Positions 1 through 12,922 of a stretch of 64,000 bases of DNA are shown here, one piece after another (within the stretch, counting starts at the first letter, position 1; each line of letters opens with the position of its first letter). The DNA comes from Macroventuria anomochaeta. Its lineage: Eukaryota; Ascomycota; Dothideomycetes; Pleosporales; Didymellaceae. The DNA lies in NCBI RefSeq assembly GCF_010093625.1, contig NW_022985372.1, positions 98,117-162,116 on the forward strand, given 5' to 3'. The translations under genes and the position numbers were made by a program. Below the pieces are notes generated by a model. It made no database searches, was not told the origin of the DNA, and saw only the letters and a list, made by a program, of their open reading frames with translations.

Positions 1-1692
1 CAGCACCGCTCTTTCCCTTCTCCTCGGTCACACAATACCTCATTCCGACCCAGCAGTTTTGCGACCGCCTCATCACCTGCTGCATCAACCACCATCGCAT
101 CATCGGCTATCCTGTGTGTATAAAGGAAGAGAAGAAGTATGAGAGAAACGAGTTCATCTTCAACTTTGCCATTGTGATTGGCGAGAATGAGGCAGACTGG
201 GCATGCTATGGGCAGGTGGTGAGGAAACTGGGAAGGCTGCTGCGAGGACTGGAAGAACAGGGAGGCTTTCTTAGCAAGGAAGAGGAGGGTGTCTGGGATG
301 ACGAGAATGTAGGGCTAGGGATAGGAAGTGGTGGCATGGACGACAGTATGGGCGGAAGTAGCTTTGGGATAGACAGCGGCAGCAAGGTGTATGCGCTGTG
401 TGAGATGGTGCTGGAAGATCTCAACAACTATGCTGAGTGCATGATACCAATTGGTAGGTGCCCTATGGATCCATGTGCCTCGACTCTAATTCCTGACACG
501 ATCAGACGACTCAAACACGATCAATCTGAAGCTCTTCCCTACGAGACCGCCTCCGCCACCCGTTCTTGCGCATCAGGTCCCTCTCCTCACAATGTCCCTC
601 GCCGGCCTACAGTCGCCCATCTCGTCAGACCTCACCCTGAATCGCATTCTTCCATACGTCAACGGGGTGAATTCGATATCGCGGATCGCCCAGCTTGCAG
701 ATACAGACCTGTCTTTGACGCGGCGAGCGGTGCAACACCTGGTATACTACGGATGCCTGGTGCTCTTGGACATATTCAGCTTCAGTGCGATCTATGCGCC
801 AACAGCAGAGATTGGCGGTCTCATTGTGGACGAGGATGTCAAGGAGGAGTGCATGAGATACGTCAGAACACCGAAGCTAAGGGTAGGATCAGCGGCCAGC
901 AAGAGCACAATTGTGCGGAGTGAGTCTGAACGAAGCCGTGATGAACGCAGTTCGATATCGTCCTCAGCATCGCAGCAGAGCGAGACTGCTAGCTCGACCA
1001 TCCACATCTCAGACTTCGATGCCGAAGAGGACGAGGACGAGGACGAGGACGAGGAAGAAGAAGATGACGGTGAATGGCACATTGAGTACGAAACACTTAT
1101 CACCCTATACACCTCGCTGCGGCAAGGCCTTACGCTGAAGAGCTGGGTCCTCGACAACCTCGACTTGCTGAGTGGCATCGATGTTCGCCGATTTATCACT
1201 TTCGGCATCATCAAGGGCTTCCTCTACCGTGTGCACAAGTATGCATATGCAACATCTACAGCAGTGCCTCCAGCGCCACCGACAAGCCTCCAAACCTCTG
1301 CTGCTCCCTCGACATCGAATCTGAGAGACTCTGACACGGCCACTATCCGTGGCAATGGCCACTACCCTTCAATATCCAACCTTCATTCCCATACTCAACA
1401 CCCTACGTTTTCCTTACACCGCCCCTCGATAGCCTCGACAACAAGTCTGAATCCGCATTTAACAAACACGCATCACCACAAAGCGCCAAGCATCTCGCGA
1501 AACCAGGAATTGAAGGACATGGATGAGCTTGTCAGCGACAGGGAAAGAGAAAGCGGATTGCCATTAGTCAGGTTTCTGGATGGGATGCACTGCTTTGATG
1601 AGATATGCAGCGAACTGTCGCTGCCGGAGAAGGTCGTTGAAGGCAAGATCAGGGGAGTCGGTGAGGGTCTAGGAGTGGTTATACATCGGTGA
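1..1692 (+). CDS. NPR2: NPR2, GATOR1/SEACIT subunit (5' end missing)
   Basis: Nitrogen permease regulator 2 belongs to the SEACIT (GATOR1) complex, which inhibits TORC1 at the vacuole when amino acids are scarce. The frame is open from base 3 with no start, so the N-terminus lies left of the window. Recognisable family stretches are YERNEFIFNFAIV near base 140 and, after the intron, DDSNTINLKLFP. The inferred intron is 454-505 (GTAGGT...CAG, branch CTGAC), after which the frame runs 506-1692. The middle holds a long acidic run (Glu/Asp, about bases 1020-1070) followed by a Ser/Thr/His-rich low-complexity stretch, then a conserved C-terminal segment ending in a winged-helix-like region. Identity is confident from the family phrases; the length cannot be compared because the start is cut off. 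Confidence 0.9.
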
Positions 1693-2854
1693 TATTCAAA
1701 GATGATGTACAGGTATTGCGCAACACGCGCCTATGAATACGATCGTTAAGCAACAAGTGGACCTCTCCTCCGGTAACTGCGGAGAAACCGTGCCCCCTCA
1801 GGCGTCAACGAGTGAAAGTAGTGGGGTCCCCACAACCACATGACCGTCATACCCATGCCAAGCCCACACTCCCAACCCGAACACAGCGGGCCCTGCATGC
1901 GTTGTCTGTGTGATGCACGTCATTCGTACAACGTCATGAGCCCGAAGATGTCTTGACACAGCATTTGACACTCACGTGGACTGCGCTGCGGACGCTGCCC
2001 CGAACCATGTGGAGAAGAGGTTGGGATGTTGGGCGCGCAACAGCGGATTCTTGGGGAGAGGTGGGTATGGGGTTGAGGGTACAAAAGCAAGCAAAGACCC
2101 TGAAATGTAGAGATATAATTGCTCAGAATCACTGTACTCCTCGACGACTTCGCCAATTCAAAGTTCACCACATCGACGAAGAACACAATCTAACATGCTC
2201 ACTCTCCTCAGCGCTGCAACACTCACCCTCGTCGCCGGCCTGAAGCTCACAGCACTCGGTCTGGTGTTTAAATGGATGGCACGATACTAGACCCCCCTCC
2301 CTTCCAACACCCCTCTAGACTCTCCTCGAGTGTACCGAACTCTTGCACCAAGCTCGGCAACTCCCCAAGACTCGCTCAAAACAACAAGCAGAATGAGGCG
2401 AACATCAATCACGCACCCTCACTCTCCGGCCCCAGCTCAATATTAGAACCCAATATCCACAATATTAGGCTCGGAGATTTGTGAGTCAGGAAGTGTGACA
2501 GCGGGACAAATCGAGCGAAGCGAGTGCAAGCTGCGAGCTGTGCTCTGCGATTTTGCAGGTGTCGGAGTTGTGTCCGACAATTACGAGCGCCTGTGGCGGG
2601 AACGATTTCCAGAAGGAGCGTCAGCGGCTCTGCGATGTTTCGATGGCGAAAGAGCCCCGCATGGCGTGCTACCCCGCAACACCGATGCCGGCATCACGAG
2701 ATATGAGCTCAACACTCAAGTCGGTGTTCATTGTGGTGTTTTGAATGCCGGAAGGACACCGTATTGCATCACCTCGTATTGCATCACCTCGTAATCCGAA
2801 CTTATAAGTAATCAGAACAAACTCGCTTGCATACCACCTGCACAACACGACACA
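1693..2854. other. Intergenic, promoter-like, with one tiny ORF
   Basis: This 1.16-kb gap lies between NPR2 and the 2OG oxygenase. The only candidate gene is a 31-codon ORF at 2195-2290 (+). It begins with a hydrophobic stretch that resembles a signal peptide (MLTLLSAATLTLVAG), sits behind an A-rich leader and follows a weak TATA-like GTACAAAAGC near 2080. It could be the first exon of a small secreted protein or a relic. A short tandem repeat of TATTGCATCACCTCG occurs at about 2761-2791. Confidence 0.4.
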
Positions 2855-4476
2855 ATGGCCGCCGACGCAGAGACATTCACCGAGCTCCCCATCCTGCCTC
2901 TGTCCCGCGCGCTCGACCCAGCGACGAAACCTCAGTTCCTCGCCGACCTGCGTTCTGCACTGCTGAACGTGGGATTTCTGTATCTCAGCGAGACGGGGTT
3001 GCCGCAAGAGTTGGTGCAAGATGTAATCAGGGAGTGCAAGGGATTCTTTGAGAATTTGCCGCAGGAGGAGAAGGAGAGGATTGAGATGAAGAATGAGAAG
3101 AGCTTTTTGGGGTGGAGTAGGGTGAGTTGAGTTCTCTTCATCTTTTCGAACTTGTGTTGGTTATTGCGGATGTTCGTTTGTAATGGGTCGGTCGTGCATG
3201 CCTCTTCTGTTCATGCTTCTTCTGTTGATGTGTGTAAGCATGGAAAAGGGGAAGGAGCAAGGTGTTGTGTGGTGATATATTCTGATCGAAACGAACGGTC
3301 TATGGTCTATTGGTACTCGTACAGTCGTATGCTATGCTATGCTATGCTATGCTCTGCTGTGTATGTGCAGCGAGGAAGAAAGAAGAAAGAAAGCGCTGAA
3401 GATATTACTATGGGTTAAGAAAGGAGAGAAGGAAAAAGCGCATACACGAACGTCCTCCTTTTCATCGAACGCCATAAAACAGAACCGGGTATCTCCCAAC
3501 ATGTATTTACCAAAGGGCGATCGTCTATGACCGCCATGCAGTCATTTCGACATTACGTCTTCTCCTTTTGCTCACAACGCTTGTCGAACACTTGCTGACG
3601 ACCTCCAAGCTCGACAACGAGACCACAGCTTTGAATACAGATCACCGCGAACAGCTCGATCTGTCAACACCGCACCCGGTCCCAGGACCTGAGGCACCTC
3701 TGTACCACAATCTTCTTGCACCAAACCAATGGCCGTCATCACAGCATCTTCCAGCCTTCCGGCCCGCGTACGAAGACTACATGCGCCGCATGTCTGAAAT
3801 CTCCACTCTCTTCACATCCTTGATCGCGGAGGCAATTGGCCTGCCCGCCGATGCATTCAGCCAGTTCTTCGACGAGCATCAGCAGCACAAGCTGAAGATC
3901 GTCAAGTACCCCGAAGTCGACGTGCCAGATCTGCCAGCTGGAGCCAGCGAGATCGACAGAAAGAAGTGGGAGATCAAGCGGCAGGGCGTTGGTCCGCACA
4001 AGGACAGCATGCTCACCAGCTACCTGCTGCAAGCCTGCAACCAACCGGGTCTGCAGGCGCAGAACGCCAAAGGGCAGTGGATCGACTGCATGCCCATCGA
4101 CGGCACACTTGTAGTTGCGATCGGTCAAGGTATGGAGGCTCTAACAAACGGCGTCTGTGCGTCGACGACACATCGCGTGCTCAGTCCGCGGAAGAGTGAA
4201 GGTGCGCGATACTCCATTCCGTTCTTCCAGGGGGTGAGCTACGATGCAAAGTTTGAAGCCATGGATGTCCCGGAGTCCGTCTTGAAGCTGCGCGACGAAG
4301 CACGCAAAGCCAGGAAGGATGACGTCGAGTTCACCTTCGTTAAAGGCAAATGGGGTCACCTAGGAGAAGCTACACTGATGAACAGGGTGAAGAGCCACCC
4401 GGATGTGGGTGAGAGGTGGTATCCAGACCTGCTTCGGCAAATTCGTGCACAACAGGCAGCAGCGGCAGCAGCGTGA
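2855..4476 (+). CDS. 2OG-Fe(II) oxygenase, IPNS/flavanone-hydroxylase type
   Basis: A non-heme iron, 2-oxoglutarate-dependent dioxygenase of the isopenicillin-N-synthase-like superfamily; the substrate is unknown. Exons 2855-3121 and 3610-4476 give 377 aa. The N-terminal DIOX_N-type region runs to about residue 160. The catalytic core shows the iron ligands H219 and D221 (GPHKD) and H277 (THRVLSP), and the 2OG-binding R289 with S291 (RYSIPFF). The join between GWSR and LDNETTALNTDHREQ restores the normal family sequence and supports the long intron. That intron is 488 bp, much longer than others here, and carries a TATGC microsatellite. The protein ends in an alanine run. Such enzymes act in secondary metabolism or detoxification; nothing next to it narrows the role. 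Confidence 0.88.
3328..3353 (+). repeat. (TATGC)n microsatellite in intron
   Basis: About five tandem copies of TATGC lie inside the long intron of the 2OG oxygenase gene. The run directly explains part of the intron's length and is a likely polymorphic site. Confidence 0.9.
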
Positions 4477-5676
4477 GTGCAACTGCCGATAGGCATCGAA
4501 CAATAACAAAGAAACTTTGTCGCACTTTCATCCCCGCTCTTGAATTCTCAAACATGAGACTATCGATTTCTGCGTGCGTGCATCATTGCGCAGGGCGCAA
4601 GACGACGCAGGTTGCGGTGAGCTGATGTCCGCCTGCAGGTTCCTCAATGCGGAAGCCTTGCCAGATGCATGAGCACGGGTAAGATCGGACCGCTGCACTC
4701 TTCGATGCACGATTGGCTGCAGCTGGAGCCAAGTCCACGTCGTCGGCGCAGCAGGCTGCCCGCCTAAACCGCGCTAGTGACCGTCATAGAGCGCATCGCT
4801 CGCTTGGCGCAGGGCATTTTTCTGCTGGCCCAGAGAAGCATCGGATAACGGTGGCCGCGCGCCAGACAATGACCGGCCGAGAAGCACGATAGATAGGACG
4901 TGAGAAGGCCTGTATTTGATATTGACTTGTTTCATGATCCTTACAGACTACTGTAACCGTGGTAGAGCAGCGCGGCTTGCAATTGCAGAACTGTAGCGTG
5001 TTCCACTTAGCACTCGGTGTCGGTGTGGAGGGTCTCGGCTTTTTATCTGGTTTAGGAGTCGATCTCGGAGTAAACTGAAGCGCTCCACGGAAAATTCCAC
5101 TTTCAGATGACCAAGCTCGCGTCTCCACCTTTTGAGCATCATTTAGCAAGGGCTGCTGGCCCCTGATAATTCCATGGTCCGTATTGTGGGCACCTAAGCG
5201 GATCCTGCTGCAATCCTGCTTCTGCTGACTGCAATCCTGCCTCGAGTGGATCCTGCGCGTTGCGTTTCATTTCGATCAATACCGTGCGGGGACGACTTCG
5301 AAAGTTTGCCTAAGCGTTTCTGACGTGCCCTCTCGATTTGATTAACTACCGCAATGTCGCGCAAGAATTGGTCCGAGAAGGGTATGCCAATCGCGCAGAT
5401 ACAATCGCCGTCATCGAGCCATGTAGCATGGGTACCTTGGCCGGCTTCATCGATCATGGAGGAAGTCGGTGTCGGATATATCCCTCTGCCAGACAGTCTC
5501 TGACCAGTTGAAGTGCTCGTACCGATGCCGTGATAGATGTCTTCTTAGTCGATCCAAAACCTGGTCTGGGTAGGCGAGCTGCGAGAGTGGAGGTCGAAAC
5601 AGTGTATACGTCCGACTACGGTATCCCTGCTACCAGGATCTGGCCGCGGAGAATTACGTTTTGCTTCGACGTCTGC
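4477..5676. other. Intergenic, convergent ends
   Basis: This 1.2-kb stretch separates the 3' ends of the 2OG oxygenase (+) and the bZIP gene (-). No firm gene was found. On the minus strand around 5194-5560 there is an open frame with protein-like composition (EDIYHGIGTSTSTGQRLS, then LDDGDCICAIGIPFSDQF) that could be an exon of an unrecognised gene. No start codon or partner exon could be tied to it. Confidence 0.35.
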
Positions 5677-7149
5677 TCAATGCTCAACTTTCATGTTGGG
5701 CTGCATGTACATGATGTGTTGACCAGGCTCGCCCATCATTTGCGGCTGAGGCTGAGCGTGCGAGTGGGGAGCATGTGCCATCATAGGCATCTCACTAGGA
5801 TGGCTGACTTGTGGTGCATAGCCCTGATGAGTGTACGAGGGGTACGGCGCGGAAGTCTGCTGTTGTGCGTGCGCGTGGGGATGCTGGGGTTGCGGCGGCA
5901 CCTGGTGGTTCATTGGGACGCTCATGTGTCGCTGATACTCAGATGGGTGCGGCGAAGGGTGTGAAGTCGGTGTACCGTAACCAGTCATCTGCATAGGCTG
6001 AGAAGTGACGAGCGAAGCGTTCTCCAAAGGATACGACATGGCTCGCGCGTTGCTCTCCATCCCGTAGGAGCTTGGATAAGGCTCGACAGCGTGAACCGAA
6101 GGGTGCTCCGCCATTGAGACCGAGTGATGCTGAGGATGCGACGACGGATGAGGACTCCAGCGCGCGTCGTGGTGCGATGTCGACACATCCATAGGCGGTG
6201 GCGCCTCGACGTGCGGTGAAGAAACGTGATGAGCATACGAATGTTGTGTCTGCCAGTGACCAGCTTGGGAAGCAGGTGTCGCAATCTCAGGAACTGAGTG
6301 GACGCTTCTTGCTGTGCCAGTGGAAGATCTGCGTGGTTGGCTGAGCATCTGAATGCGATCACTGGGCGAAGGAGCGCCTGCTATCAGTCTAGTCAGCCAT
6401 CATGCACCTCATATCACCCGCGTTTCACCAGAACAATAAACCGTTCTCGTTTCGCCAAACAAGAAATGAGCAATGGTCGCTGCAAACAACGCACGTCGCC
6501 CAAAAAGGAAATAACGTCAGAGTCGTCGACGTTGTCAACAAACGGAAAGTGACAACCTCGCATAAAAGAGGGTCGGCTGCACATAACGGGTGCGGCCCGG
6601 GGAAAGAAAAAGCCAAGAAGTGAGCCCACTTGACTAAAGAAGGAACTTTTGATCTGTGCTCTGAAGACAAAAAGGAATTCATCACATACCTGTGTTGTGT
6701 TCTGGAACCCCCAGGGTGGAAGGTGCGTGTCCCATGCGAGCGCGAAGCATAGCGTTCTCTTGCTCTAGCTCTTCGTTGCGACGCATGAGATCAATCATCT
6801 TGGATGAAGAACTGCCCTCCAGCTGGGCTTGAAGTTCGCGATTCTGACGTTCGAGAGAGTCGATGTGGTCCTTGGTTCTTTGGCGGATGGCTCGTTGTGC
6901 TTCTCGGTCGTTGGCCCGCTTCCTCTCCAGTTGCGCGGCGGTGAGGGTTGTGACGCTGCGGGTTCCAGCTCTTGAGGGGCGCTTCTTGCCGCCAGACATG
7001 TTCTTCCTTGACTCGCTCTCAGAAGAGTGGCCATCGTAGGAGAGTGCCTTCTTGGGGTTGTCCATCATGTGGGGAGGAGCGTAATTGGGAGTGCTCATGA
7101 AGTCGCTCCGGTAGGCGATAGGATCACGGTAATGGAGTACTGAAGTCAT
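5677..7149 (-). CDS. bZIP transcription factor
   Basis: A nuclear DNA-binding regulator of the basic leucine-zipper class. Two exons are inferred, 7149-6690 and 6377-5677, giving 386 aa. The basic region spans roughly residues 73-95 (KRANDREAQRAIRQRTK), followed by a coiled coil (SLERQNRELQAQL and a second Leu/Met/Glu-rich helix to about residue 140). The basic motif NDREAQRAIRxRT belongs to a fungal bZIP subgroup. The C-terminal half is rich in His, Pro, Ser, Gln and Met, as in a transactivation region. The intron (6689-6378, donor GTATGT, 312 bp) is long for this window; the join GVPEHNTG-APSPSDRIQ keeps the frame. The frame is open upstream to 7248, so the start could lie there. I chose the Met at 7149 because the upstream part looks like leader. 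Target genes are unknown. Confidence 0.85.
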
Positions 7150-10100
7150 CGAGGATCCGCGAGGGGCGGTGAGTGTATTAGGCAATGTCGACGTTGCTAT
7201 GTCAGCGGGGCCCAATTGAGAAGCGGTCCAAGCGTGACACCGTATCAATGTGGTGAAGTGACGACGGCTGTTCCTGGAATCCCAAGATCAGGGTATTGGC
7301 GAGGGTTAATGTAAGCGTGCCGCAATGCGCACAGATGACCCACAGACGTGGGTGCGTGTAGTGAGTCGTGATGTAAGTGAAAGACAGCGGAGATTACAAG
7401 TTTGGACGGGAAAGCTAGAAGGGTGAAATATTAGGAAGGAGCGAGGACATGGCTGGCAAGAGCCTATAACCTATTCAATGCTATCAGAGCTGGTAAATAG
7501 CGTCTTTTCCTGGTGTCCGTACCCTGGCCTTAGGCTAGTGCTTGCGTTGCATCCTGGCACCTGGCTGTAGCCACACGCACACGTGGGTTTCTGGGGAATC
7601 GTTTCACTTTGGCCACTAGGGTTGGCACCATGAGGTTTGGTGCCTGACAAGCGCTGATCACGCAAGCTGGAAGCGTCTGCAAGTGGCAGCGGTGCAGACC
7701 CTTTGCAAGACTGGATGCACTATGTTGCATGCGTGGCTCCCAACGGCAGAACGGCGGTAGTAGACGCCTGAAGATGGAGCCTCACCCTGCGTCCGGCGAG
7801 CGCAGTGGCTGTTCTGGAAAGGCACCATGGGCGTCTAGCTCGAGGCATTACAGCCCACTACTGAAAGTGGCCGTGGCCGAAGCTCCTGCGCGACACTAGC
7901 TCCTCGGGCCACCTTACCTAGAAGACGCGGAAGGCGACCGTCTCCACTAGGAAAGCTTGCGACGACGGGCACTTGTGAAGGAGGGAGGGTTCGGCCGTCC
8001 AGCTGCGAGCGGTTTCCGCGCTGCTGACCGGTTCGCCGCACTCACTACTGGATTTGAAAAATGTAGGATACCGCAGCGCTCACAAAGGAACACAGGGGGA
8101 CCGTTCTGTGACGTTTCGCGGCGTATCATGGCGTGGTGCTCATGCTTCAATTCCTCCAGCGACGCCGGGCAAAAGGTTAAACAAGCTAGCTGTGCCAAGG
8201 CCACTCGCACGTGGTGGCCCTGTCCAGTAGTCCCGTCTCGGTGCTCGGTGCACGCCCAAAACTAAAACTCTCTTCTGCCCTCGCCGCTACCGTTGCGACC
8301 TCTCCACCCAGAATACAGTGTCAGAGCTAGAGCATCATCCTCTTGTAGACCCTGCGAATATGCAATTTTATTATGTTTGAATTGCGGACCTATCTGAGTC
8401 GCAAGCAGGGCTGCCGGACGCCAGCGGTCGATCATGAAAGAGAACAGGTTCTCCGGACGACTCACTGCATGATCAGAGAGGCAGGTTCCGTCCTCCCGTG
8501 GCGGGAGCCCGTGTTGTGTTTGCGAACTCTGCTCAGCTCGAATCGTAAACCTGACCTGTCTTTGCCGAATACGTAGACACACACAAATTTGCGCGTGCAA
8601 AGTTTACCAGTGGTGTCGCCGACCCTCACTGCCATCAATGCGTTTCAAGGTACGTGCTCAGCATGCATGCTCGCTGCACTTGCATCCTGCAGTTCCAACA
8701 GACATGGGCAGCACGTGCAGGAGTATACATATGTGGTAAGACCTCTCCGCTATACGCAGACATGCGTCTTCCGAACCTGTAGTTGGGTGCGCGCAAAATG
8801 AGATGGAGCATGGGCCAGCGTCCATGGTGCGACCGTTCACCGAAGGCCTGAACTGTGCTCCGCTCCCAATAAGTCTTACGGCTTGCAAGCTGGTAAGTGA
8901 CGTTTGCACGGGCATCTGGTAGACGCGCAACAGACGGCCCAAGAGCTGCTCTCGTGATGTTTTGCAAATGCCGATGCGCAGGCAAGCCCTTACTGATGGA
9001 CGGAACACATGCCAGCCTGTGGCATCGCACTTCACTGACTTCAAAATTCGATGTTCACCGCTCGACCCCTGCATACTTTAGGTCGATCATGTTGCTGTGA
9101 GGCTATGCCAGGCTAGTTTACGACGGAGCCAAGTTCGGAATTCTCCTGCTCGCCTCGTTTTGATGCGCCTGGATGGACCATTGAAGATTCCGCTGGCTCT
9201 AAAAATTGTCCATGAGTTCCTCCCGCCACGGGAGACAGCTTGGCGGCGATATTGGACGGGGTTGATTATCGGCAGAACCTGGCGAGACGAGCCAAAGCAC
9301 GCACGTCGGAAGCGCTAGGCCAATTGGCCGCGAAGCGACCGCGAGCCGCGATGAGAGAAAGGACCGGAGCGGTAGTGGACGGAGACTGAGAAAATCACGT
9401 TCGTCGCGATGCACGTTCACCGCTGGTCAGGGTTTACCAGCTTTAATCCACTACGCGGCACCTTTGCCGCAAATTGAGACCACTTCGAGTTTAGCAAAGT
9501 CGTTGTGAACGGGCTGGAGAGAACATCTCGATATACCTGAGACAGCTACAGCTGTACGTCGTTGGAATAGGTGCCGAGCTATCTAATAGTTGCTTCAGAC
9601 AGCGAACAACATACGAGAACTTGCGAACCTTCTAGCGTCAAAGGTTTAGCGACGACATCCTCGATAAGACGCGCCTCCTCGTAATTTTGGAGGCATATCC
9701 CGAGACATGGTGTTGGAAATAATGCCGAGCTCGGGAAGGGCACTGCATTAGGCAACTAGCCTTGGATACTGGACCCCTGAAACCACATCGCATCGAAGGT
9801 TGTTGCATCAAAGGTTGCACGTCTGAACGGTGAGGATAAACTTTCGCCACTTCCCCATGGAGGGCCGATCATAATGGCTTCGGCGCATCTGATAACGGCC
9901 GAACCACAGATCTCGGGCGGTTGCTTGGGCTGTAAGCAATCGCCCAAGTTGCGTGTCTCGACTCTCGAATCTCATCGTGAAGATAGCGGCAGATCGTGAT
10001 GTTGGACATGACAACGAACGTCAGCGGTGACTATCCAAAGACGGGAATATTGTCTTCTGGAAGCCTCAAATGCCGGGGCTACATTCTCGCTTCACCTTAC

Positions 10101-11061
10101 TCGCCAGACGGCTGCATGTATGCTTAGTGTTCAAATCTTGTGGAACCAGGTTAGGTTACCCAAGAAACCATGTTTGGGTCAACGTCCATGCTCCAACAAT
10201 CGTTCGCGTGATTGCGCAAGAACGAGGGAAAGACGACGTTGCAAGTGTGACGTCTCTATCAGACGTTAAAGACATCATCCCCAGCAACCGTCGCACCTTG
10301 AAATCCTCCTAGTGCCTTAAAACTCTATTATAGCGGTCGACTAATACGTTAGGAACCGTGGAACGAGACCCGTACAACCCGGTGTTTTTCCACGAACACC
10401 CATAATTACTCGAAGCGCGTTTTTAGCGATATCCAGCGCTGGATACGAGGGCCATGAGGACGAAATCTGAAACATGCTTGCAAACATTAAAGTTTGCGGG
10501 AAGCCCAAGGGCTGCCTGGCATATTTCGACTCGTGCGTGACGGCGGCAGGCGGCATCTGCACATCATGATTCTTCGAGTTCGCTTCGAGCTCCACGACTA
10601 AATTGTCACGGTTTGGTTGCTGCTCGGAGACATGATTGCGAGGGCGAAGGCGAACATCGGCGATTCGCGTGTAGCATACCGGGCGCAGCACCTCGTTGGT
10701 CGAACAGAAATGTTAAGGAAGATGACAGCAACAAGCGAGTGGCTGATCTGAATCAGATCTGCCATGCATGCATTTTGTAACACACCAAATGGCCGAGAGA
10801 TGGCTTCTTGGGCATCAGGGTCGCTTCGCCGCGCAAGACGCCCACGCGTGCGTGCATCTCAACAGATGGGGAGAGATGAATATCACACAATGCATCTTAC
10901 CCAAGGAGGATGCATTCCCGGAGTCCCTAAAAGAAGAGAACAGTGACTGCTGAAATTCTATTGCAGGAGCGCTAGAAGATTGCTAGGAGCCCCGGATGAC
11001 ATTCTCTGCAGCTTATCTCCTGACGCCACACCCGTGGCGTGACCCAGCTTAACGAAACTGT
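7150..11061. other. Gene-poor stretch, no supported gene
   Basis: About 3.9 kb lie between the bZIP gene and the GH1 gene. Only short, overlapping, non-family-like open frames occur on both strands, none longer than about 140 codons. I saw no transposon protein, tRNA or clear tandem repeat. Its composition does not look strongly AT-skewed to the eye. It may hold distal regulatory DNA or decayed sequence. Confidence 0.5.
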
Positions 11062-12922
11062 CTACTCCTTTTTGATGTACTGATCGAAGATCTTTGAGAT
11101 TTCGCGCGCGCTTTTCTTTGGATGGCGCTTCTGGCCGCCCTTGTAATCCACATAGGTTACACCGAATCGTGTCGTGTAGCCTTCGGCCCACTCGAAGTTG
11201 CTGCAGGTACACCGTTAGCACATGATGGTTCGCGGGATACTTGTGGAAACCTAAGTGACATAACTTCGACGAACGAAAGCCAGGACTAGGAATGACAGAT
11301 GTCTCTTTAGACTTCTGATGAGAGGGGTCAAGAAAAGTTTGGTAGAGATGAGGAAAGTGGGTTTGACGTACTCCATAAGACTCCAAGCCGAGTAGCCACG
11401 GACATCGACACCATCCAGGGTATGAGCATCAGCAAGGGCGCCAATGTAGCCTCGGAAGTACTCGACGCGGAACTCGTCATTCAGGAGTTCTTCGAGGGGG
11501 AGCTCGTTCTCACCCTTCAGACTTGTTCCGTTCTCCGTGACGTAGAAGGTAGGTCCCCCATAGCGGTCGCTGAGCCACTTGATCAGCTTCCTGAATCCAA
11601 GAGGCATTGGTCTCAGCCAGACAGATTGTGTCTCTGGGCCGATCCACTCTCCCTTCTTGTTCTGCATGAGGATCTCCAGGTTGCCAGCATTGTCGTCTAG
11701 CTCTGGTTCCGTGTCCTTGTGCTTAATGTAGTTTGCGCAGTAGTGGTTCATGCCATAGAAGTCATTGCTGCCCTTCACGAGCTCAGCCTCCTCAGGCGTG
11801 AACTCGGGTAACCTGTCTCCCAGCTGCTTACGCATGGAGTCTGGGTATTTGCCAAAGTAGACTGGATCGCCAAACCAGCAAATGGCGAACTCAATCTTGC
11901 GGTCGCATGCTTCGCGGTCCTTGGGGTCTTCCGGATCCCACGGTTCGGTCCAATCACCTATACAACGTTAGTTATGGATTCCAGGAGCACATGTGACATC
12001 CAATTTAGCCGCCCCTGCGTATGCGGCGTCGCAGAACACCACGCAAGCACGGAGAAGGCCATGTGGCATAGGGTATTGCCAAGTGGCACGGGGAAAATCG
12101 ATACCACGTGGAGTCGCTTACCATTAAGAGTGATACCGATTTGGCCACCGTCCTGCTTCTTGAAGTCGTCGCGATACGCCTTGACTGCGGCACCGTGGGC
12201 GAGGAGGAGGTTGTGGCCCACAATCCAGGGCTCCCTGCTACTATCGCCCGCTTTACTCTTACTCCTGTCACTTGTGCGTCCGGGCGCAAACAGACCAGTA
12301 CCGTAACCCAGAATGGAACTGCACCATGGCTCGTTGAAGGTGATCCATAGTTTGACTGTCGAACCGAAGGCCTTGAAACACACCCTGGCGTAGTTCTCGA
12401 AATCCTTGACGAACTCCTCCTTGTTCAGCAAGCCACCATACCGCTTGTCGAGACCTTCGGGAAGATCCCAATGGAAGAGCGTTACTAACGGCTCAATGCC
12501 TGCAGCGCGCAGGTCTTTGGCGAACTTCACATAGTGGTCGATACCCTTCTGATTGATAGGGTCGTTACGCCCACCGAGTGGGATGATGCGAGACCACGAG
12601 AGCGAGAAGCGGTAGGATTTGGCACCGAGTTGCTTCAGCAGAGCGATGTCTTCATCGGTGCGGTGGTATGAGTCGCAGGCTACATCACCGGACTCTCCAC
12701 CTGCAATCTTGCCTGGAACGCGGCAGAAAGTGTCCCAAATGGAGTCTCCACGCCCATCCTCTGCGGGAGCACCTTCAATCTGATAACTATTGATTCTCAG
12801 TTAGTAAGTGGATGACGTTTCGGCGTCATGGCGGGGTATCATATACGGCGGAGCTATTGAAGCACGAACCTTGCTGTTGCAAACCCCCACAGGAAGTCCT
12901 TTGGCAAGTATGAGTCTGGCAT
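11062..12922 (-). CDS. GH1 beta-glucosidase, intracellular type
   Basis: A family 1 glycoside hydrolase that hydrolyses terminal beta-glucosides such as cellobiose by the retaining mechanism. Four exons are inferred: 12922-12870, 12786-12122, 11957-11372 and 11200-11062, giving 480 aa, the usual length for fungal cytosolic GH1 enzymes. The joins restore family phrases (GFATASYQIEGA, LNGDWTEPWDPED, SLMDNFEWAEGY). The acid/base is E170 (TFNEPW) and the nucleophile is E381 (YVTENG). The C-terminus ends in a lysine-rich tail (IKKE). No signal peptide is present: the protein opens with MPDSYLPKDFLWGFA, so it acts inside the cell. A CreA-like site cluster lies about 450 bp upstream, consistent with carbon control but unproven. 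Confidence 0.95.

Noticed and set aside
7150..11061. Possible decayed transposon in the gene-poor stretch
   Set aside because: No terminal repeats, transposase-like or reverse-transcriptase-like phrases were seen on either strand.
12005..12350. Open frames crossing the second GH1 intron
   Set aside because: They arise from reading GH1 exon 2 and its intron in other frames; the spliced GH1 reading fits the family end to end.
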